Below are positions 58,457 to 64,000 of a stretch of 64,000 nucleotides of DNA, in pieces; the stretch's first letter is position 1, and each line of letters begins with the position of its first letter. The stretch is from contig NZ_JAOASI010000039.1 in assembly GCF_025210165.1 (NCBI RefSeq), positions 62,001-126,000 of the forward strand, given 5' to 3'. Origin of the DNA: Tepidibacter sp. (GTDB taxonomy: Bacteria > Bacillota > Clostridia > Peptostreptococcales > Peptostreptococcaceae). The notes under the pieces are model-generated. The model saw only the letters and a program-made list of their open reading frames with translations. It was not told the DNA's origin and ran no database searches. The position numbers and the translations under genes are program-made.

Positions 58457-60527
58457 AATCTATTATTTTTACATCAGTCATATAACTTCTCTTCCCAAGC
58501 TTTAAAACTTCTATACCTTTAGAAGTTTTAGTAGTTTGAACCTCTATATCCTTGGTATTTATAACCGATGCTTTTTTATTATTTTTATAAATCTCTAATT
58601 TAACATCATTTTTTATATAAAGCATACGAACTAATTCTGACTTATCAGAATAAGCCTTTACAAGCTTTCTTCTATTAGTTTTAGTCTTGTAATTTTCTAT
58701 ATGAGTTTTAGCTATCTTAGCATCCTTAAAGCAATAAAGCATATAACCCTCATAATTATTAGAAAGGCACATATATATAATACTTTCATCTTGCTTTAGC
58801 TTTAATATATTAGTCAAATACTCTCCTAAAGAACTAGCCTTACAATCAACAATATCATAAACTTTTAATTTATATAAATTTTGCTTATTTGAAAAAAGCA
58901 AAATTTCATCCTTATTATTAGCATCTATCTCTTGTATTATAAAATCATCATCTTTCAGTTTTTGCTCTGAAAAAGATCTAAGAGAAGCAAGAGATATCTT
59001 CTTAAAGTAATTTTCATTAGTTAAAAATAGCTTAACATTATAATCATTTATTAAATGCTCATCTTTTATTTCTTTTATATCTTCATTACTTATTATTTCA
59101 GTTTTTCTAGGTTTTTTATATTTTTTAGAAACCTCTTTTAATTCTTTTATTATTATATTCTTTATTTTTTTATCGCTTTTAATAGTCTCGTGAAGATTTT
59201 TCAAATCAGACTGTAACGTCTTTATATTATTTAACTGCTTTAATATATATTCTTTATTTAAATTTCTAAGCTTTATTTCAGCTATGTATTCCGCTTGAAT
59301 TTCATCTATATTAAATCCTTTAATTAAATTAGGTATAACCTCTTTATCCTCTTTAGTATTTCTAATTATATCAATAGCTTTGTCTATATCAAGAAGTATC
59401 TTTTCAAGCCCTAATAAAAGGTGCAATCTATCTGTCTTTTTCCCTATATCATATTGTAGATATCCCTTTATGCAATCAATTCTAAAATCAACCCATTCTC
59501 TTAAAACCTCTTTTATCCCTAATACCTTTGGTTGTCCATTTATTAACATATTAAAATTGCAAGAAAAACTGTCTTCAAGAGTAGTCATCTTATAAAGCTT
59601 ATGCATAAGTAAGTCTACATCTGTATTTCTTTTTAAATCTAAAGTAATCTTAAGACCTTTTAAATCTGTTTCATCTCTAACATCTGATATTTCTTTAATT
59701 TTATTATCTTTAACAAGGTCTATTACCTTATCTATTATAGTCTCTATATTCGTAGTATAAGGAATCTCATATATTTCTATGCAGTTGTTCTTCTTATCAT
59801 ATCTATGCTTAGCTCGTAATTTAAAGCTTCCTCTTCCTGTTTCATATATCTTTTTCATTTGATCTTTTGAATATATTATATATCCACCTGTTGAAAAATC
59901 AGGAGCCTTTATATAATCAGTTATATCTATATCTTCATTCTTAATATAATTTATAGTAGCAGTACATACCTCTTCTAAATTAAAACTACATATACTGCTC
60001 GACATACCAACAGCTATACCTTGATTTGCATTTACAAGTACATTAGGATATGTTGTAGGTAAAAGCACTGGTTCTTTTAAGGTTCCATCATAATTGTCTA
60101 CAAACTTAACAGTATTCTTATCTATATCCTTAAAAATTTCCTTACACAAATCATCCAATTTTACCTCTGTATATCTAGGTGCTGCAAAGCTCATATCTTT
60201 GGAATATTTTTTACCAAAGTTTCCTTTAGAATCTATAAATGGGTGAAGTAAAGAATCATTTCCTCTTGTCAATCTAACTAGTGTCTCATATATAGCCATA
60301 TCACCATGAGGATTTAACTTCATAGTCTGTCCAACAACATTTGCAGACTTTGTTTTATTGGAATTTAAAAGCCCCATTTTATACATAGTATACAAAAGCT
60401 TTCTATGACTTGGCTTAAAACCATCTATCTCTGGAATAGCTCTTGAAACTATTACACTCATAGCATATGGCATATAATTTTCTTGTAGTGTTTCTGTAAT
60501 CCTTTGTTTATCTATATTTTCAACCAT
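58455..60527 (-). CDS. parC: Type IIA topoisomerase A subunit (ParC/GyrA-like, short)
   Basis: A 690-residue subunit that cuts and rejoins DNA. The N-terminal 'MPYAMSVIVSRAIPEIDGFKPSHRKLLY' is the winged-helix start, and the active-site Tyr is in 'SFAAPRYTEVKL' near residue 118. A coiled-coil stretch (about 370-490) and a reduced C-terminal domain (about 490-690) follow. ParC and GyrA are usually 740-850 residues; the C-terminal beta-pinwheel here looks shortened and no clear GyrA box was seen, so a topoisomerase IV-type decatenase is more likely than gyrase. It lies 15 bases after the B subunit. Confidence 0.85.
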   Translation of the reverse strand: MVENIDKQRITETLQENYMPYAMSVIVSRAIPEIDGFKPSHRKLLYTMYKMGLLNSNKTKSANVVGQTMKLNPHGDMAIYETLVRLTRGNDSLLHPFIDSKGNFGKKYSKDMSFAAPRYTEVKLDDLCKEIFKDIDKNTVKFVDNYDGTLKEPVLLPTTYPNVLVNANQGIAVGMSSSICSFNLEEVCTATINYIKNEDIDITDYIKAPDFSTGGYIIYSKDQMKKIYETGRGSFKLRAKHRYDKKNNCIEIYEIPYTTNIETIIDKVIDLVKDNKIKEISDVRDETDLKGLKITLDLKRNTDVDLLMHKLYKMTTLEDSFSCNFNMLINGQPKVLGIKEVLREWVDFRIDCIKGYLQYDIGKKTDRLHLLLGLEKILLDIDKAIDIIRNTKEDKEVIPNLIKGFNIDEIQAEYIAEIKLRNLNKEYILKQLNNIKTLQSDLKNLHETIKSDKKIKNIIIKELKEVSKKYKKPRKTEIISNEDIKEIKDEHLINDYNVKLFLTNENYFKKISLASLRSFSEQKLKDDDFIIQEIDANNKDEILLFSNKQNLYKLKVYDIVDCKASSLGEYLTNILKLKQDESIIYMCLSNNYEGYMLYCFKDAKIAKTHIENYKTKTNRRKLVKAYSDKSELVRMLYIKNDVKLEIYKNNKKASVINTKDIEVQTTKTSKGIEVLKLGKRSYMTDVKIID

Positions 60528-60542
60528 AATTCTTCACTCCCC

Positions 60543-62513
60543 TTAACTAACATCTGTCATATCCATGTACTTATGTCCATACTCAGCTATGAATCTTTTT
60601 CTTCCTTTAATATCGTCCCCTAATAGCATATCAAATACCTCTTGTGTTTTCTTAACATCTTCAGGAAGAACTTGAATAAGCCTTCTACTTTCAGGATTCA
60701 TAGTAGTTTGCCACATCATTTCAGGCTCATTTTCACCAAGTCCCTTGGACCTTTGTATAGTGTATTTACCCTTTATCTTAGACAATATACTATTCTTTTC
60801 CTTTTCATTATAAGCAAAATAAGTTTTTCTTGAAGTATTTATTTCAAATAATGGAGATTCAGCTATGTATACCTTTCCCTCTTCTATTAACATAGGTACT
60901 AATCTATAAAGCATTGTAAGTATAAGCGTTCTAATTTGGAATCCATCTACATCTGCATCGGTACATATTATAACCTTATCCCAATTCAAATTATTCATAT
61001 CAAAAGTATTTAGATCCTTATTATGCTTAGACTCTATTTGAACACCACATCCAAGAACCTTTAATAGATCCGTTATTATATCATTCTTGAATATCTTATC
61101 ATAATCAGCTTTAAGACAATTAAGTATTTTTCCTCTAACAGGTATTATTGCTTGAAATTCTGAATCTCTTCCCATTTTACAAGAACCAAGTGCAGAATCT
61201 CCCTCAACTATAAATAATTCTCTTTTACTAATATCCTTGGTTCTACAATCAACAAACTTCTTTACCCTGTTTTTTATATCTATATTTCCACCTAACTGCT
61301 TTTTAATATTTATTCTCGTTTTTTCAGCTTTTTCTCTACTTCTCTTATTAACTAGAACTTGTTCACATATTTTATTTGCTTCTAATTTATTCTCTATAAA
61401 ATATATTTCTAACTTTTCTTTTAATAGGCTCGTTATAGCTTCTTGTATAAATTTATTCGTTATAGATTTTTTAGTTTGATTTTCATAACTTGTGATTGTA
61501 GAAAATGAATTTGTAACTATTATTAAACTATCTGATATATCTACAAAGCTTATCTTCTTCTCACCTTTATTATACTTGTTATTATCCTTTAGATACTTGT
61601 CTATCATATATATAAATGCGTTCTTAACCGCCTTATCAGGAGATCCTCCATATTCTAAGAAACTTGAGTTATGGTAATATTCAATCAAATTAACTTCATT
61701 ATTAAAACAAAACCCTACCTGAACCTTAAGCTTATACTCAGGCTTGTCCTCTCTATCTCTACCACGTCTTTCATCTTCATATAACTGAACCTCAGTAAAT
61801 CCTTTTGAGTCATTTATCTCATTTATATAATCCAAGATCCCATTTTCATAGCAATATTCGTAATTTTCATCATCCTCTTCATCATAAAGCTTGAATTTAA
61901 GATTTGAATTTACTATAGCCTGTTTTTTAATTACATCTTTATAATAGTCTATATCTATTTTTATATCTGTAAACACCTCTATATCAGGCTTCCACTTTAT
62001 TATAGTTCCAGTATGCTTATAATCGCACTTTTCTTTTTTAAGACCGCCTATATTCTCACCTTTTTCAAAATGAAGATCGTACTTATATCCGTCTCTATAA
62101 ACAGTAACATCCATATATTCTGAGCTATATTGAGTAGCACAGCTTCCAAGTCCATTAAGTCCTAAGCTAAATTCATAATTTTCACCTGAATTATTTTTAT
62201 ACTTACCACCTGCATATAATTCACAAAATACTAGCTCCCAATTGTATCTTTCTTCTTTTTCATTATAATCAAGAGGTATCCCTCTACCTCTATCCTTTAT
62301 TATTATAGAATTATCAATACATCTTGTTATCTCAATTATATTTCCAAAGCCTTCTCTTGCCTCATCTATAGAATTTGATAATATTTCAAACACAGAGTGC
62401 TTACATCCTTCAATACCATCTGAGCCAAATATCACACTAGGTCTTAATCTAACTCTGTCTGCACCCTTAAGAGATGATATACTATTATTCCCATAGTCAT
62501 TATTTTTGTTCAT
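60543..62513 (-). CDS. parE: Type IIA topoisomerase B subunit (ParE/GyrB-like)
   Basis: A 656-residue ATPase subunit. The Bergerat fold is seen in 'VFEILSNSIDEAREGFG' (Asn/Glu), 'IIIKDRGRGIPLDYNEK' (G1 box) and 'LNGLGSCATQYSSEYMDV'. The Toprim domain has 'FIVEGDSALGSCK' (Glu) and 'IICTDADVDGFQIRTL' (DxD), and 'RSKGLGENEPEMMW' is near the C-terminus. The ATG at 62513 follows GAAGGTGGTA; an extra-long start at 62525 lacks support. Together with the downstream A subunit it forms the usual parE-parC operon. It uses ATP to pass one DNA segment through another. Confidence 0.87.
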   Translation of the reverse strand: MNKNNDYGNNSISSLKGADRVRLRPSVIFGSDGIEGCKHSVFEILSNSIDEAREGFGNIIEITRCIDNSIIIKDRGRGIPLDYNEKEERYNWELVFCELYAGGKYKNNSGENYEFSLGLNGLGSCATQYSSEYMDVTVYRDGYKYDLHFEKGENIGGLKKEKCDYKHTGTIIKWKPDIEVFTDIKIDIDYYKDVIKKQAIVNSNLKFKLYDEEDDENYEYCYENGILDYINEINDSKGFTEVQLYEDERRGRDREDKPEYKLKVQVGFCFNNEVNLIEYYHNSSFLEYGGSPDKAVKNAFIYMIDKYLKDNNKYNKGEKKISFVDISDSLIIVTNSFSTITSYENQTKKSITNKFIQEAITSLLKEKLEIYFIENKLEANKICEQVLVNKRSREKAEKTRINIKKQLGGNIDIKNRVKKFVDCRTKDISKRELFIVEGDSALGSCKMGRDSEFQAIIPVRGKILNCLKADYDKIFKNDIITDLLKVLGCGVQIESKHNKDLNTFDMNNLNWDKVIICTDADVDGFQIRTLILTMLYRLVPMLIEEGKVYIAESPLFEINTSRKTYFAYNEKEKNSILSKIKGKYTIQRSKGLGENEPEMMWQTTMNPESRRLIQVLPEDVKKTQEVFDMLLGDDIKGRKRFIAEYGHKYMDMTDVS

Positions 62514-62695
62514 ATATACTACCACCTTCTATTTTGATTTCCTATTTTACACTACACAAAACCTATGTTCGTGTCAAGATTAATATTATATTATATATAA
62601 TTTAAATTATATGAATTTAACTATTTTTAGAGTTAATAATACATAGTATAATTATTTAAAATACTAAAATTTTACTTACAGGAGGTGTTTCCTTG

Positions 62696-64000
62696 ATGAA
62701 AAAAGATATTGCAGTAGATATACATAAAGAAATACTAAATTCTATATCTAATCTAGATTTTTCAGACAATATATCGCATTTATCTTTAACAAATAATGTA
62801 GATAATTATTTATTCGTAGTAAATATAAATAATATGATAAAAAATCAAGATTATACATGCAAATCTATCTTAAATCTTTGCCAAAATATATTAGACAATA
62901 TTTATCCAAATTTAAGTAAATCTAATTGGCTAAACTATACCTACAACATGCTTTTATACAAATCATTTCCAGACTCTGTAGAAATAAGCTCCAATGATAT
63001 TTGTGAAAATATAAAACTTGGTTGTAAAATATATATAGAGATTATCAGAGTATTTTGTAAATACGAAAAGTTATCTAATATTTCAAGCTTTTATATACAA
63101 TATCCTCTAAATTTCTTAGATAAAAATGAAATTGATTTACTTGATTCAAAATCAGAATATAAACGTTTTATAAGATATTTTAATAATGAGTACATATATG
63201 AAATGATGAAACTAAACCAAGAAATACTAGGCCATAATACACTAGACCACATATGTGGTGTTCACCATCTAGTTCTTAGTATAGCACGACAAATAAAAAA
63301 TTTAGGTGTTCCTATAGACTTAGGAAGAGTTTCAGGAAGTGCTGCTGGTCATGATCTCGGGAAATTCGGTTGCAAAAAAAGCGAGTCAAAAAGAGTAGCT
63401 TATCTTCATTATTATTATACCGATAAATGGTTTAAAAAACATCATATAACCTATATTGGTCATATCGCTCTTAATCACTCTGTTTGGGACCTTGAGCTTG
63501 AAAATCTATCTATAGAATCCCTTATACTAATATACTGTGATTTTCGTGTTAAAAATAATAATAAGTTCCAAATGAATATATTTAGTTTAAAAGAGTCTTT
63601 TGATATTATACTTCAAAAACTAGACAATGTGGATGATTTGAAGAAAAAAAGATACTCAAAGGTTTATGCAAAACTTAAGGATTTTGAGGATTATTTAATA
63701 CATATAGGTGTAGATTTAGGATATGAATATATAAAATCTGATAAAGCTAACAAGCCATACTACTCTTTAATAAGTGGAGATAGTATAATAAGTAACATAA
63801 AATATTTGTCAGTTCATCACAATATAAACTTGATGCATAAGCTTAGAAACGAGCATTCACTTAATTATATATTAGAGATTGCAAGAAGTGCAAGCGATGA
63901 AGATAATATAAGAAAATATCTTCAAGTTTTTGAAGAGTATTCCACTTATTTGACTCAGAACCAAAAAATAATAATGCTAAAATTTTTATATGAGAATTTA
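62696..64000 (+). CDS. HD-domain protein (3' end outside window)
   Basis: The frame runs from the ATG at 62696 (GGAGGTG upstream) to the edge, at least 435 residues. Residues about 180-330 carry HD-phosphohydrolase features: 'HICGVHHLVLSIARQIKNLG' (first His), 'GSAAGHDLGKFG' (the His-Asp pair), 'HHITYIGHIALNHSVWDLE' (further His), and 'IYCDFRV' (last Asp). HD enzymes hydrolyse phosphoesters such as nucleotides or cyclic dinucleotides. The N-terminal 170 residues are an unknown helical domain. I do not recognise the exact subfamily. Not in the usual HD-GYP form. Confidence 0.75.
   Translation, partial: MKKDIAVDIHKEILNSISNLDFSDNISHLSLTNNVDNYLFVVNINNMIKNQDYTCKSILNLCQNILDNIYPNLSKSNWLNYTYNMLLYKSFPDSVEISSNDICENIKLGCKIYIEIIRVFCKYEKLSNISSFYIQYPLNFLDKNEIDLLDSKSEYKRFIRYFNNEYIYEMMKLNQEILGHNTLDHICGVHHLVLSIARQIKNLGVPIDLGRVSGSAAGHDLGKFGCKKSESKRVAYLHYYYTDKWFKKHHITYIGHIALNHSVWDLELENLSIESLILIYCDFRVKNNNKFQMNIFSLKESFDIILQKLDNVDDLKKKRYSKVYAKLKDFEDYLIHIGVDLGYEYIKSDKANKPYYSLISGDSIISNIKYLSVHHNINLMHKLRNEHSLNYILEIARSASDEDNIRKYLQVFEEYSTYLTQNQKIIMLKFLYENL

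Overview
The window is AT-rich, low-GC DNA from an endospore-forming member of the Clostridia. The evidence is a spore coat and exosporium gene set (SPOCS-domain proteins, a collagen-like protein, CotE, CotSA, CotS), the clostridial route of histidine breakdown, and Shine-Dalgarno-rich leaders. I cannot place it to genus from sequence reading alone; a Peptostreptococcaceae-like organism is a guess.

Layout. Bases 1-5.7 kb hold the tail of an unknown gene, six small SPOCS (DUF3794) genes and a collagen-like glycine-rich protein, with two candidate sigma-K promoters diverging from the 154-bp gap at 4875-5028. Bases 5.9-15.1 kb form a surface-glycan island: GT2 glycosyltransferases, a complete dTDP-rhamnose operon (rmlA-rmlC-rmlB-rmlD), a GT2-methyltransferase fusion, a second methyltransferase and a WbpA/WecC-type dehydrogenase. 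Together they look like a machine for decorating the spore-surface collagen-like protein. A likely 6S RNA follows at 15.2-15.5 kb. Bases 16.4-21.3 kb carry fchA-hutI-ftcD-hutU; hutH lies apart at 35.7-37.3 kb beside a BTAD/AAA regulator.

Bases 21.5-31.9 kb are a spore-polysaccharide region (ugd, cotSA, two cotS-like kinases, a sugar epimerase) broken by a scrambled accessory patch at 22.8-27.3 kb. The patch holds a truncated PD-(D/E)XK protein, IS3 and IS200 remnants, a duplicated chimeric scrap of cotSA and ugd, and a small module of SatD-like (nucleotide-cyclase-fold-like) proteins with a DUF3307 membrane protein. The right half has cotE, an orphan DnaB-type ATPase, a LacI regulator, tiny cysteine-rich membrane proteins, acpP, a possible Cas6 remnant, housekeeping genes (rluD-like, nadK, yfcE, pepT), a very large LRR/Ig-like/SLH surface protein split by one in-frame stop, a CNNM-type transporter, a glycine-riboswitch-controlled symporter, a type IIA topoisomerase pair and the start of an HD-domain protein.

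Two families of structured noncoding repeats stand out. Family 1 (up to 132 bp; copies at 5687, 6631, 13703 and 33553) lies just downstream of genes, in the same direction. Family 2 (about 203 bp; copies at 22815, 24501, 27212 and 43001) is a long hairpin whose arms differ between copies by paired, compensating substitutions; every copy lies at the 3' end of a gene or gene fragment in one fixed relative orientation. I consider family 2, and the SatD-like/DUF3307 module with its tandem operator-like repeats, the best candidates for undescribed biology here.
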